In this document: in pieces, positions 8,868 through 19,300 of the stretch
Layout of the letters: each line of letters begins with the position of its first letter
How positions within the stretch are numbered: the first letter of the stretch is position 1
Assembly: GCA_905216055.1 (NCBI GenBank)
Contig: CAJMSH010000005.1
Location: 115,819 to 179,818 of the forward strand
DNA from: an uncultured bacterium
GTDB taxonomy: Bacteria; Cyanobacteriota; Vampirovibrionia; Gastranaerophilales; Gastranaerophilaceae
Reading direction: 5' to 3'
DNA: 64,000 nt
Made by a program: the position numbers and the translations under genes
The notes under the pieces: generated by a model
The model's database searches: none
Told to the model about the DNA's origin: nothing
The model's input: only the letters and a program-made list of their open reading frames with translations

Positions 8868-9596
8868 TTATGGATTTTGAATAATTTTTGCTTCAACCTT
8901 TTTAACGCTGTTCACACTGCTGTTTAAACTTTTAGCTAACTGTGCAGCAGTTTTGGCATTATAAAATTTACCGCTTGTCACAAGTGAGGTACATTCAAGC
9001 TGCGACAAATCATCTTCATCGTATATATTAAACGCAATAACATCAATTGTTATATCTTTACGCTCCTTAATTAATTCAACAACGTAAGAACATGGACTCT
9101 CGTCACAATTTTCGCCTCCATCAGTCAGCAAAATAATATGTTTTTTCCCGCTAAATCCTAAAAAATCATTTTTAACTGCCTGTTTTAAAGAATATGTAAT
9201 CGGCGTCATTCCGCGAGGTTTTATATCAAGTAAAGCATTTCTTATATTTATCCCGTTTGCAACAGCTATCGGAGATATAAGTGTTGATGCCCTGCAAGCT
9301 TCAAACGGAGTGAACCCCATTCGATGTCCGTAAACTCTTAAACCTACTGAAATATCAGGGCTTAAATTAGGCAAAATTGATTTCATTGTATCTATCATCA
9401 AATCAACCTTACGCCTACCTTCAAGATATTCTGACATACTGTTTGAAAAATCCAAAATAAATAATACTCGCTCGCTTTCATCAAGCACACCTTCTGAAAT
9501 ACGTCCTCGCTCATCATTTTTATAAACATTATACCCTGACGCAAACACCGGAATAGCAAGACAAATCATTAAAAACATAACTAAAATTTTATTCAT
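8868..9596 (-). CDS. Exported von Willebrand factor A domain protein
   Basis: 242 residues. The signal peptide is clear: MNKILVMFLMICLAIPVFASG. The mature protein is essentially one VWA domain with a MIDAS metal site: DFSNSMS (DxSxS), the Thr in RGMTPITYSL, and the Asp in ILLTDGGENCD. VWA domains with intact MIDAS bind a divalent metal and a protein partner. Two cysteines in ENCDESPCSYV could form a disulfide in the exported protein. No transport or pilus genes adjoin it, so the partner is unknown. It is transcribed divergently from the PLP-lyase gene. Confidence 0.87.
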   Translation of the reverse strand: MNKILVMFLMICLAIPVFASGYNVYKNDERGRISEGVLDESERVLFILDFSNSMSEYLEGRRKVDLMIDTMKSILPNLSPDISVGLRVYGHRMGFTPFEACRASTLISPIAVANGINIRNALLDIKPRGMTPITYSLKQAVKNDFLGFSGKKHIILLTDGGENCDESPCSYVVELIKERKDITIDVIAFNIYDEDDLSQLECTSLVTSGKFYNAKTAAQLAKSLNSSVNSVKKVEAKIIQNP

Positions 9597-9713
9597 AACA
9601 ATATAATAATATTAATAAATAGAAAAATTTTTACCTAATCACATATACATAACCTGTTGACGATTATTTTTAGTTGCAATATTATAAAAGTAATCAGAAT
9701 TGGCGGAGAAATT

Positions 9714-10952
9714 ATGAATAGCAAAGAAATTATTAAACAGGCAGAAAAAAGCCTGACAAAAGAATTTGAACGAATTGAAGATATAAGAGATTTTAATCAG
9801 GAAAAAGTATTAAATGCCTTTATTGAAAATAAAGTCGCACCTGAACATTTTTATACAGTATCAGGTTACGGGCATGATGATTTAGGCAGAGAAGTATTAG
9901 ATAAAGTTTTTGCAGATGTTTTTAAGGCTGAAAAAGCTCTTGTCAGAATACATTTTGCTTCAGGCACACATACTCTTGCCTGCTGTCTTTTCGGCAATCT
10001 TAAATACGGAGATAAACTTATCTCAGTTGCAGGTGCACCTTATGATACAATGCAAGAGGTTATAGGAACTGCCGGAGATGACGCAACAAAAGAAGATTCT
10101 CTAATAGGTCACGGTGTTTTGTATGATGAAGTTCCGCTAAAAAACGGATGTGAAATCGATTTTGAAAAACTTGAACAAATGATAGATAAAACCGTAAAAA
10201 TGGTTTTAATCCAACGTTCAAAAGGTTATTCAACAAGAAAATCTCTTTCACTTGATACAATTGAAAAAATTTGCAAAATAGTAAAATCTAAAAATCCTAA
10301 TTGTATTTGCTTTGTAGATAACTGTTACGGTGAATTTGTAGACACTAAAGAACCACTTGAAATAGGCGCAGATTTAATAGGCGGCTCACTAATCAAAAAC
10401 CCGGGTGGCGGAATTGTAGAGGCAGGCGGCTATATTGCAGGTAAAGCAAAATATGTTGATAAGTGTGCAAATCGTTTGACAGCACCCGGAATTGGCTGTG
10501 AAGGCGGAGCAATGTTTAACCAACACAGATTGATTTTCCAAGGTCTGTTTATGGCACCTTCAGTTGTTTCTGATGCTGTAAAAGGCGCAGTTCTTGCAGC
10601 AAAAATATTTGATGAAATAGGTTATGATTCAAGTCCCAAATATAATGAAAAAAGAACTGATATTATACAAAATATAACATTCGGTTCACCTGAACCTTTA
10701 GAACATTTTTGCAGAACAATTCAAGCTTTATCTCCTGTAAACGGGTACGTAACCCCAATACCTGAATATGTTCCTGGCTATGAAGATCCGATAATTATGG
10801 CAGGCGGTACATTTATTGAAGGTTCAACAATAGAATTATCAGCTGATGGACCAATGAGAGCACCTTATGTAGCTTATATGCAAGGCGGCATAAACTATGC
10901 TCATGTAAAAATTGCATTGGAAAAAATATTGGATAAAGTAAATAAAAATTAA
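9714..10952 (+). CDS. YnbB/'aluminium resistance' family PLP-dependent lyase (methionine gamma-lyase-like)
   Basis: 412 residues from MNSKEIIKQAEKSL; GGCGGAG lies just upstream of this ATG, whereas an earlier in-frame start lacks such a site. Fold-type I PLP enzyme of the family annotated as aluminium resistance/Met gamma-lyase. Signatures are the N-terminal GYGHDDLGRE, the HFASGTHTL phosphate-loop region, CFVDNCYGEF (cofactor Asp) and GGSLIKNPGGG with the Schiff-base lysine. The true substrate in this family is not settled; a carbon-sulfur lyase reaction is assumed from homology. Single gene with its own upstream region. Confidence 0.85.
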   Translation: MNSKEIIKQAEKSLTKEFERIEDIRDFNQEKVLNAFIENKVAPEHFYTVSGYGHDDLGREVLDKVFADVFKAEKALVRIHFASGTHTLACCLFGNLKYGDKLISVAGAPYDTMQEVIGTAGDDATKEDSLIGHGVLYDEVPLKNGCEIDFEKLEQMIDKTVKMVLIQRSKGYSTRKSLSLDTIEKICKIVKSKNPNCICFVDNCYGEFVDTKEPLEIGADLIGGSLIKNPGGGIVEAGGYIAGKAKYVDKCANRLTAPGIGCEGGAMFNQHRLIFQGLFMAPSVVSDAVKGAVLAAKIFDEIGYDSSPKYNEKRTDIIQNITFGSPEPLEHFCRTIQALSPVNGYVTPIPEYVPGYEDPIIMAGGTFIEGSTIELSADGPMRAPYVAYMQGGINYAHVKIALEKILDKVNKN

Positions 10953-11155
10953 CCTGATTTTTCAAATTTCTGTTATAAAAATAATAAATATTAAGTTTTT
11001 TTAAGAGCTAAATAGCTACTTATAACTAATTCTTAAGGATTAGAGAAAAATTTTTTTATAAATGAACTTTAAAGCAGAATTTTTGTGTTATGCTGTTGTG
11101 GTACCCCGAAATTTGGGTAAAGTAGTTTACACAGTTTAAGAAGAGGAAGGTTAAT

Positions 11156-12850
11156 ATGTCATTACCAAATGTAGCATATTTCTCAATGGAAATCGCAATG
11201 GATCAGTCTTTAAAAACTTATTCAGGCGGTTTAGGATTTTTGGCAGGTTCGCACATGCTTTCTGCAGGTTATCTGCAAATGCCTATGGTAGGTGTAACTA
11301 TGTTATGGTCATACGGTTACTATGATCAACGAATTGCACAAGATGGTCAAGTCGAAGTTGCTTATATCAGAAAATATTATGACTTCTTGAAAGATACAAA
11401 CGTTACAACAGAAGTTGATATTTTCGGAGAAAAAGTTAAAGTAAAAGCTTACTTAGTAGAACCGGATTTATTCGGTGCTTGCCCAGTTTACCTTTTGACA
11501 ACTGATATCGAAGGTAACAGCGATTGGGCTAAGAGCATTTCTCATAAACTTTATGATGGAAATGAAAAAATCAGAATTGCTCAAGAAACAGTTTTAGGTA
11601 TTGGTGGTATCAGAATCCTTCAAAAAATCGGTTACAACTTTGATGTTGTACACATGAATGAAGGTCACGCATTACCTGCAGCATTTGAATTGTTAAGACA
11701 ATACAACGGCAATCTTGATGAAGTTAAAAAGAAAACTGTATTCACAACTCACACTCCTGTTGCAGCAGGTAACGAAGTTCACTGGGTTGATACACTTATG
11801 GAAGGCGGCTTCTTTGCTGGATGTTCAAGAGAAACTGCTGTTCAATTAGGTGGAGAAAACTTCTCATTAACAGTTGCTGCATTGAGAATGTCTAGAATTG
11901 CAAACGCTGTATCTCAATTACACGGTCTTGTTGCTAATAAAATGTGGGAATGGGTTGAAGGCAGATGTCCAATTCGCGCTATTACAAACGCTGTTAACCT
12001 TCACTATTGGCAAGATGAAAGAATTAAAGAAGCTGCAAATGACCCTGAAAAATTGTTAGCAGTAAAACGTGAAATGAAAGCAGAATTGTTTGAATATGTT
12101 GCAAACGTTGCTGGTAAGAGATTTGATCCTGATGTATTAACAATCACTTGGGCAAGAAGATTTGCTGATTACAAACGTGCTTGGTTAATCCTTATGGATA
12201 AAGACAGAATCAACAAATTACTTGATGCTAACAAAATTCAAATTATCTTTGCTGGTAAATTCCACCCGGATGATGTTATGGGTAAAGAAATGTTTAACAA
12301 ACTTCTTAACCGTTCACACAGCATGAAAAACGTTGTTGTATTACCTGGATATGAACTTGAATTATCTGGTAAATTAAAACGTGGTTCAGATATTTGGTTA
12401 AACACTCCATTAAGACCATTCGAAGCTTCAGGTACTTCAGGTATGTCAGCTAACGCTAACGGTACTGTTCACTTATCAATTTATGATGGTTGGACTGTTG
12501 AAGGTACATTTAACGGTATTAACGGTTACACTGTTGAATATCCTGGGCTTGATGATGAAATGCCTTGGGAAGAACGTCATTGGAAAGATCATGAATGTGT
12601 AATGAATATCATTGAAAATGAAATTATTCCTACATACTACGAAAACAAACAAGAATGGGCTCGTTTAATGAGACAAGCTATCAGAACTTCTGAAGCTTAC
12701 TTCAACTCAGATCGTATGGTAATTGAATACTATAACAGATTATATAAACCAATTGCTCATAACGATTCAAGCTCTGGCGAAAAGAAAAAAGAAATGAATA
12801 TTTCTGAAACACCAACATTTGATGCTTGGACTTTCGCTAACATTAAATAG
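11156..12850 (+). CDS. Alpha-glucan phosphorylase homologue (GT35-like) lacking the PLP lysine
   Basis: 564 residues resembling short-form glucan phosphorylases: YFSMEIAMDQ and YSGGLGFLAGSH at the N-terminus, HMNEGHALPAAFE, TTHTPVAAGNE, RRFADYKRAWL, GKFHPDD and FEASGTSGM. In GT35 enzymes the last motif continues with the lysine that holds PLP (GTSGMKA); here residue 431 is Ser (TCA at 12446-12448), giving GTSGMSANANG. Without that Lys, normal phosphorolysis is doubtful; it might act as a transferase, a glucan-binding protein or an altered phosphorylase. AGAGGAAGG precedes the ATG. The 200-bp upstream gap holds a small TACCC/GGGTA inverted repeat at 11102-11119. GCT/GGT/ACT-rich codons suggest strong expression. 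Confidence 0.82.
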   Translation: MSLPNVAYFSMEIAMDQSLKTYSGGLGFLAGSHMLSAGYLQMPMVGVTMLWSYGYYDQRIAQDGQVEVAYIRKYYDFLKDTNVTTEVDIFGEKVKVKAYLVEPDLFGACPVYLLTTDIEGNSDWAKSISHKLYDGNEKIRIAQETVLGIGGIRILQKIGYNFDVVHMNEGHALPAAFELLRQYNGNLDEVKKKTVFTTHTPVAAGNEVHWVDTLMEGGFFAGCSRETAVQLGGENFSLTVAALRMSRIANAVSQLHGLVANKMWEWVEGRCPIRAITNAVNLHYWQDERIKEAANDPEKLLAVKREMKAELFEYVANVAGKRFDPDVLTITWARRFADYKRAWLILMDKDRINKLLDANKIQIIFAGKFHPDDVMGKEMFNKLLNRSHSMKNVVVLPGYELELSGKLKRGSDIWLNTPLRPFEASGTSGMSANANGTVHLSIYDGWTVEGTFNGINGYTVEYPGLDDEMPWEERHWKDHECVMNIIENEIIPTYYENKQEWARLMRQAIRTSEAYFNSDRMVIEYYNRLYKPIAHNDSSSGEKKKEMNISETPTFDAWTFANIK

Positions 12851-12878
12851 TCTAAAAATCAATAACCATAATAAAAAG

Positions 12879-12912
12879 AGACACTTGATAATTTTTATCG
12901 GGTGTCTTTTTT
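12879..12912 (+). terminator. Rho-independent terminator after the phosphorylase homologue
   Basis: AGACAC..TGATAA pairs with TTATCGGGTGTCT across a T-rich loop and is followed by T6. It is duplicated in repeat copy 2. Confidence 0.85.
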
Positions 12913-13010
12913 GTTACAATTTGTTAACATTTTTTAGACCTTTTTTAAAGTTTTTAACTTAATATGCCGATTAATAGAGTAAGGAAACAAAACAAGAAAG
13001 GGAACAGGTC

Positions 13011-14216
13011 ATGGGTATGGCTGCTTCGCAAGCTCGGTTCTTAGGACTGACTGCGAGAAAAACAAATGTTGAATATGAAGGACAGCAGATCAACCAACAA
13101 AGAACTACTTTGTCTAACCAGTCTGCCAACTACTATAACCAGCTACTCGGCATGACTGTACCGGTTCCTCCTTCTACTGCAGATTATACAAAAACTGTTT
13201 ATACGTTTGAAGACGGTTCTTTAAGCAATTCTATTTCTACTATGATTGCTCAAAGTGACGGTACTTATTTAATTAGTTATACTTCTACTTGGACTGATGA
13301 TTTCGCTGCTGTTTCAGCTGGACAATCTATTGTTACAAGAAAAGACACTGGCGCTGTTGATGATGATGGAAAAACTATTTTCGATTATTTTGTAGGTGCT
13401 AAACAACTTAGAGGCTTGACTGATAATTTAACTTTCACTGCTCAAGATTATGATGATCAAGGTAATCCGACAGGGGCTGCGGTTTCTGGATTATTCTATG
13501 ACAAAGAAACCAAAAAATATTACCAAAAGTACGATGAAAAGACTGGAGTTTATTCTCAAGAATATGTTCCGACTTCTGACAATGTTAAATACACTTGTGA
13601 TTTCGATGATGATTATTTAAAAACTTTATCTGCTGATCAAATTGCTAACTTAAAAGAAGAAGAACAAAACTACATTGATATTCTTAACAAACAATATGGA
13701 GAAGCTGATTGGTTAGTTAGATATGTACAAAACACTACTACAAAAACTTGGTCACCTTATTTCGTTAAAAAAGACGTATTAGATTCGGCTATTTTCTCTG
13801 ATACTGGATCTTCTCAAAGCAATATTCCTGCTTACACTATAGGATCAGCTCAAAAAACTGAAGAAGTTAAAGGGGTTACTGCAAGATTAGAACAAGATTC
13901 TACTGGACGTATCATTAACGTTACTCTTAACCCAGGAAACCCTGATGAAGTTACATACGCTGTTACTACTAACACTGTTACTGATCAGGCAGCTTACGAT
14001 GATGCAATGAACCAATATGAATACGATAAATATGAATACGATCAATCTATTCAAGAAATTAACGCTAAAATTGAAATTATTCAATCTCAAGATAAAAACC
14101 TTGAATTAAGATTGAAACAATTAGATACTGAACAAGATGCAATTCAAACTGAAATGGATGCTGTTCAAAAAGTTATTGAAAAGAACACTGAATCTACTTT
14201 CAAAACTTTCGGTTAA
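13011..14216 (+). CDS. Unrecognised repeat-encoded protein with C-terminal coiled coil, copy 1
   Basis: I do not recognise this family. 401 residues, no signal peptide or membrane segment. The N-terminus MGMAASQARFLGLTARKT is rich in small and polar residues and helical, vaguely like axial or appendage proteins but without a defining motif. The middle (50-320) is Thr/Ser/Asp/Tyr-rich with low hydrophobicity. The C-terminus (about 325-401) is a coiled coil with QYEYDKYEYDQ followed by heptad-like Q/E/K/L. ACT/GCT/TCT codons dominate, unlike the neighbours, suggesting high expression. GAAAGGGAACAGG precedes the ATG. The identical protein is encoded at 30898-32103, so dosage may matter. A structural role is a guess. 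Confidence 0.85.
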   Translation: MGMAASQARFLGLTARKTNVEYEGQQINQQRTTLSNQSANYYNQLLGMTVPVPPSTADYTKTVYTFEDGSLSNSISTMIAQSDGTYLISYTSTWTDDFAAVSAGQSIVTRKDTGAVDDDGKTIFDYFVGAKQLRGLTDNLTFTAQDYDDQGNPTGAAVSGLFYDKETKKYYQKYDEKTGVYSQEYVPTSDNVKYTCDFDDDYLKTLSADQIANLKEEEQNYIDILNKQYGEADWLVRYVQNTTTKTWSPYFVKKDVLDSAIFSDTGSSQSNIPAYTIGSAQKTEEVKGVTARLEQDSTGRIINVTLNPGNPDEVTYAVTTNTVTDQAAYDDAMNQYEYDKYEYDQSIQEINAKIEIIQSQDKNLELRLKQLDTEQDAIQTEMDAVQKVIEKNTESTFKTFG

Positions 14217-14281
14217 TTTATTTAATGCTTTTCATTACTTTTATAAAAACTTTTATTTTGTTTCCTTTCCCTTTTATTCTG

Positions 14282-14309
14282 ACGACTTGTTATAATAGTC
14301 GTTTTTTTT
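14282..14309 (+). terminator. Rho-independent terminator after repeat gene copy 1
   Basis: ACGACT pairs with AGTCGT around a TTATAAT-rich loop, followed by T8. It abuts the stop of the convergent gene. Confidence 0.85.
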
Positions 14310-14310
14310 G

Positions 14311-16176
14311 CTAATTTTCAGCTTTATAAAGTCTTGCAAAGAAACAGGAAACGTGTTGAATAGAATCCACTCTAACCCATTGACGTGTAGCTTTAAATCT
14401 TATTGAGCCTGCTGAACGTTCAGGATTTTTATGCGAATAATTATTTATATCATTATTAAACAAATGGAACTGACACATAGCAGCTTTTTTACAAGCTTCA
14501 AGCAATCTTTTTTCAAGCACATCTACTTTCAAATAACGAGCTAAATAATAAGCAGCAACAAGACCTTCCGAACGAGCGCCATCAGGATAATAATGGTCGC
14601 CATAATCGTAATAATACCCACCTTCGTAATCAATATAAGGAGAATCATCTCTTTTATACATTTTAGAAACCATAGTAGCTGCATCTGTAAAAACAAAATT
14701 TATGTAATTTTGCTTTTGGAAATTCTTATCCTTTGCCCACTCCTCTATCGCCTGCATAAGCCAAGCATCAGATGGTAAAGCCGTAAACAATTCAGAATAT
14801 ATTTTAGGTCTTTCATCAACAATCCAATCCAAGGCTTTTTTCGCAACTTTACGAACTTCTTTGGCTAATTTTTCATCATCCAAGAAATTATTTGCAAAAA
14901 GTGCCAAACCCAAAAGTGCTTCACCAGGGTAATAGAATGAAAAAGTAGCTTTTCTTTCTTCATCCGTCATATTAATTAAAGGCTGCCCGTTTTGGAATTC
15001 TGGGTGAATATAATACCCTAAAATCTCACCATTATCATAAACTCTGCTCATAATATGGCGAGTATAACCTTTTATATATTCATCATAAGATTTGTCACCT
15101 GTAAAAGAACGATACTGCATCATAGCAACTAACAAAACACCTGTTCCGCCTAATTTTGATTTTCTATTATAAAAAGCGTAACAGCCTTTGCCCCATTTTG
15201 TATCATGTTCTTTAGTAATTGAAATACTCCAATCAACTGCTTTTTTAGCAGCCTTAATATATTTTTGATCCGAAGTAAGTTCATAAGCTCTAATAAGAGC
15301 AATAATTCCCCCACAGTGGCGTAAATCATTATAGTACAAATTATTTTCAGGTCTTGTCGGATGTTCATGATCTTTAAAATTATCTTCACAGCAATCGTAG
15401 TAATACAAAAATCTTCCGTCATCATACATATTTGCAAGAAGCCACTCTGCAGATGCAATCACTTGATGATATAAAACATCATAACTAAATTCCGTATATC
15501 TTATATTTCCGCGATACAGCGGAATACATTTATCTTTATAGGTAACAAAAGCTCTGCTTCTAAACAAATAATATTCATAATCATCAGAATTTGCAAGGAT
15601 TTTTAATCTTTCGGAACGGCTGTTTGTAAGCTTTCCAATAGGAGTTTTCTTTACTAAAGTTTGCAAAACCGAACGAAGCCCCATATGACTTAAAGTAATT
15701 GCATCAGTCGGCATATAATAGTATGAAATACCGTTTTTTCTTAATTCTAAGCCATTAATACCGATTTCAAATCTTCCGTTATCAAATCGTTCGGAATTAA
15801 GCTCTCCTCGTTTTATTTTTTTTCTGTCAATAACATATTCAATCATAATTCTACAGAAATTTTCATCTTCAGGTTTAAAATTCACAAAACGTGGATTTTT
15901 CCTTATCATTTCAATATTTCTGTTAATAGTAGTTGCTAAATCAACTCTTTTACTTCCGTAACGAACAAATTTTTGACCACTTTGAAATAAAGTGATATAA
16001 ATAAGTGTTTCATTAGGATTATATTCAAGAATTCCTGAGAAATCCAAATCTGAAATGTCGACCTTGCCACCTGATACAATCGCAGCTCTAATACGTTTTA
16101 ATAGCGTATCAATGCAAGAAAAATCTTTTCCCAAAAAAGCTCTTTCTTTATCATTTTGTTCCTTAAAATCAAGCAT
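14311..16176 (-). CDS. Protein with predicted alpha/alpha six-hairpin (glycoside hydrolase/epimerase-like) domain
   Basis: 621 residues, apparently cytoplasmic. The N-terminal 180 residues are unrecognised (GKVDISDLDFSGILEYNP, YGSKRVDLATTINRN). From about 220 on, the sequence shows the repeated helical-hairpin pattern of (alpha/alpha)6 barrels: LRHCGGIIALIRAYELT, KYIKAAKKAVDW, FYYPGEALLGLALFA, DGARSEGLVAAYYLARYL. Aromatic and acidic residues are dense in the loops (YYDYGDHYYPDG), as in sugar-binding clefts. Relatives include glycan hydrolases, lyases and C5-epimerases, but no catalytic pair can be assigned. It is convergent with repeat copy 1, whose terminator ends at its stop codon. The real substrate is unknown. 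Confidence 0.65.
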   Translation of the reverse strand: MLDFKEQNDKERAFLGKDFSCIDTLLKRIRAAIVSGGKVDISDLDFSGILEYNPNETLIYITLFQSGQKFVRYGSKRVDLATTINRNIEMIRKNPRFVNFKPEDENFCRIMIEYVIDRKKIKRGELNSERFDNGRFEIGINGLELRKNGISYYYMPTDAITLSHMGLRSVLQTLVKKTPIGKLTNSRSERLKILANSDDYEYYLFRSRAFVTYKDKCIPLYRGNIRYTEFSYDVLYHQVIASAEWLLANMYDDGRFLYYYDCCEDNFKDHEHPTRPENNLYYNDLRHCGGIIALIRAYELTSDQKYIKAAKKAVDWSISITKEHDTKWGKGCYAFYNRKSKLGGTGVLLVAMMQYRSFTGDKSYDEYIKGYTRHIMSRVYDNGEILGYYIHPEFQNGQPLINMTDEERKATFSFYYPGEALLGLALFANNFLDDEKLAKEVRKVAKKALDWIVDERPKIYSELFTALPSDAWLMQAIEEWAKDKNFQKQNYINFVFTDAATMVSKMYKRDDSPYIDYEGGYYYDYGDHYYPDGARSEGLVAAYYLARYLKVDVLEKRLLEACKKAAMCQFHLFNNDINNYSHKNPERSAGSIRFKATRQWVRVDSIQHVSCFFARLYKAEN

Positions 16177-16315
16177 AGATTAATAATAACATTAATTATC
16201 AGTAATAGCAAATTCTTATAAATTAAACAAAAGAATAAAACGTAAAGATTTCTTTAAGGTTTTGACATAAAAAAAAAGTTGTTGTTCAATAGATAATAAG
16301 ACTTGGTAGGAATTT

Positions 16316-19300
16316 ATGTACATAAAACAACTTGAGATAGATAATTTTAAATCATTTGCAAATAAATCAGAAATCCCATTATTAAAAGGTTTTACAACAG
16401 TTTCCGGTCCAAACGGCTCCGGGAAAAGTAATATTATTGATAGCGTTCTTTTTGCACTCGGACTTGCTAATGCAAGCGAACTTCGTGCTGAAAATTTATC
16501 TCATTTTATATCAACTTACACCAAACGTAATGAAGCCTTTGTTAAAGTAACTTTTGGTGAAACCGAAAACGGTGAAGACTTATCAATCGGCAGAAAAATC
16601 AGAAAAACATCTCAAGGCTATGCAAGCACCTACTATATAAATGACAGTGTTACAACACTTACAAATGTACATGCGATTCTTGAAAAATATAATGTTACCC
16701 CAAACAGCTATAATGTCATGATGCAGGGTGATGTTATGGGAATTACAGACTGTACTCCAAAAAACAGACGTAAAATTATTGACGAAATCGCAGGCATTGC
16801 AGACTTTGACAGAAGAATAGATCAAGCGACAAATGAACTTGATACAGTTGAAAAAAGAGTTGAAAATTCAAATTTAATCCTTAATGAAGTTGATAACAGA
16901 TTAGAACAACTTAAAGAAGAAAGAGAAGTCGCTCTTAAATATCAAAAACTTAGGGAGGAAAAACAAGGACTTGAAAGCCAAATAAACAAAGTTCGCTTTT
17001 TTGACATAAAAAACAACCTTGAAAAAACACATGAAAATATCTTGGAATTTACTAAGAAGAAAAAAGAAGAAGAAGTAAACAGCAAAGATTTAGATGAAAG
17101 AATTTCTTTAATAACAAAGAAATTTGAAGAGATATCAAATCTTGTAAAAGCAAAAGGCGAAACAGAACAAATTGAGCTAAAAAAGCAAGAAGAAGCTCTA
17201 AAAGGTGAAATTGACAGAAAAAATAATGCATCAAATTATGCAGATAAACAAATTCATGACAATTTGCGCTCGATTGAAAATGCCAAAAACGGTATTGAAA
17301 ATTACAAAAAGAAAATAGAAGATTTAACACTCAATATAAAATTAAAAGATGATGAAATAGCAAATATAAAAGAAAATATTTCATCAAGAAATGCTGAATT
17401 GAAAAAAATTCTTGAAGATATGACAGGATTGAATGCAACAGCAGATCAACATATCGAGAGAAGAAACAACTTAAGAAAACAACTCGAAGCCCTAAAAGAT
17501 GAAGAAACAAAGTTAATTCAAAAAAAATTACCGCTAGAAAGTGAATTAAAAAATCTTCAAAGGGACTTGGAAGAAGCCAAAAACAAACTTGCAGAACTAA
17601 ATGAAATGAAAACAAGTTTTGCATCAGATCAAGATTTGAAAAAAACTCTTGTAGAACAACTACAAAAAGAGATGAGTGATTTTAAACTTATTCAACAAAA
17701 CACACTCCATGATTTAGATACAACTAAAAATGAAATAAATGATTTGAATTACAATATTCAAATGGCTTACAAAAAGATTTCTGCAATGGAAGCTAAAAAA
17801 TTAATGGCAGAAGAAGCGAATTTCGGACGTGCCATTGATACGGTTATGAACGCTAAATTGCGAGGAGTTCATGCACCTTTAGCCAAACTCGGTTCTGTTG
17901 ATAAAGAATATTCAATCGCAATGGAAGTTGCATTTGGTGGAAGAATGGCTCATATTGTAGTTGATGATGAGCATGTTGCATCAGTTGCAATTGAACTTTT
18001 AAAATCTTCAAATGCCGGCAGAGCTACATTTATTCCTTTAAACAAAATTAAAAAAGCCCCAACACGTTTACAATTACCAAAAGATAAAGGTGTAATTGAT
18101 TTTGCAATTAATCTTGTAGATTTTGATGATGAATATATTGACGCATTTTACTATGCGGTAGGCGACACTATTGTTGTTGAAGATATTGAATGTGCGAAAA
18201 GACTTATAGGCAAATACCGAATGGTAACTCTTCAAGGGGAATTGCTTGAAAAATCAGGTTCAATGACAGGCGGTACAAGATTACGTACAGGTTTAAGCTT
18301 TAGCCAAAATGATGATGACGAACTTAATAAATTCAAAGAACGTCTTAAAGAAATGGAACAAAAATCAGCTTCTTTAGAAAATAAAAGGTCATCATTAGAA
18401 AATAAACTTGAAGATGTTAGAAGCAAATATTCAGATTCTATGACTGAATATACTAAAACCAAAGGCGAACTTGAAAATATGAATCGTAATTATGAAAACA
18501 GTGAAAATATCTTAAAGGAAAAAGCTGATTTCATAGCTCAAACTACCCCAAAAATTGAAGAACTAAACAAGACATTAGACAAACTTGAAGAAAAAAATGT
18601 CAAAATATATGATGATATGGCAATTTGCCAAGAACAAATAGATGAAGTTGAAAAACTAATTAATGACAAAGATTTGAAAGATTTAAAAGAAAAAACAGAA
18701 GGTGTTGAAGCTGAAATAAAAAGACTTAACAACAGACTTATGTCAGCCGAAAGCGATAAAAATGACTTAAATCGACAAATAGCATTCCATAAAAATCTAA
18801 TCGAAACAAAAGAAGAAGAAATTACAAACCACGAACATAACAATACAAAACTCGAAGAAGACAAAAAACAATATAAAGCAGATATTGATGGTTTGAATGA
18901 AAAAATGGAAACTCTTCATGAAAAAATTGAAGAAATTGAAAGTAAACTCGGCGAACTTTTAAAAGAACGTGACTCAATTCAAGCTTCATTAGATGAGTTA
19001 AAAGAAAAAAGGTTAACTCAAAATCATGCAATTGAAAAAATTATCGAGGCAATAGAATCATTCAAAGCTCGCAGACGTGAATTGGAACCTCAACTTGATA
19101 CAGCAAGAAAAGAATTAGAAGATGCTGGAGAAGATATTTCAAAACTTGAACCTGTATCAATTTCGATAGAAGAAATAACATCAAAAATTCAACGTCTTGA
19201 AAAACGTATGCAAGAGCTTGGAGATGTTAATATGAAAGCCTTGACGACATATGATGAAGTTCTTGCCCGTCAAAGCGAATTAAAACAGCAAATAGAAACA

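Larger units (their letters stand above)
12845..14309 (+). repeat. Copy 1 of a 1.46 kb near-perfect dispersed repeat
   Basis: This block recurs at 30733-32197 with the same encoded protein and only small differences seen outside the coding part (a 1-base deletion beside the upstream terminator, one T/A change downstream, one T in the final run). It starts at AAATAG, the last Lys codon and stop of the phosphorylase homologue, and includes its terminator, the promoter-proximal region, one gene and that gene's terminator. No transposase, terminal inverted repeat or clear target duplication is visible. Confidence 0.95.

Noticed and set aside
10953..11155. Riboswitch upstream of the phosphorylase homologue
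   Set aside because: Only a 5-bp inverted repeat (11102-11119) and AT-rich sequence; no known aptamer motif recognised.
12845..14309. Insertion sequence or other autonomous mobile element
   Set aside because: No transposase or recombinase, no terminal inverted repeats and no clear target-site duplication at either copy.
16262..16297. TTGACA followed by GATAAT as the smc promoter
   Set aside because: The spacer is 24 bp, too long for a standard promoter.
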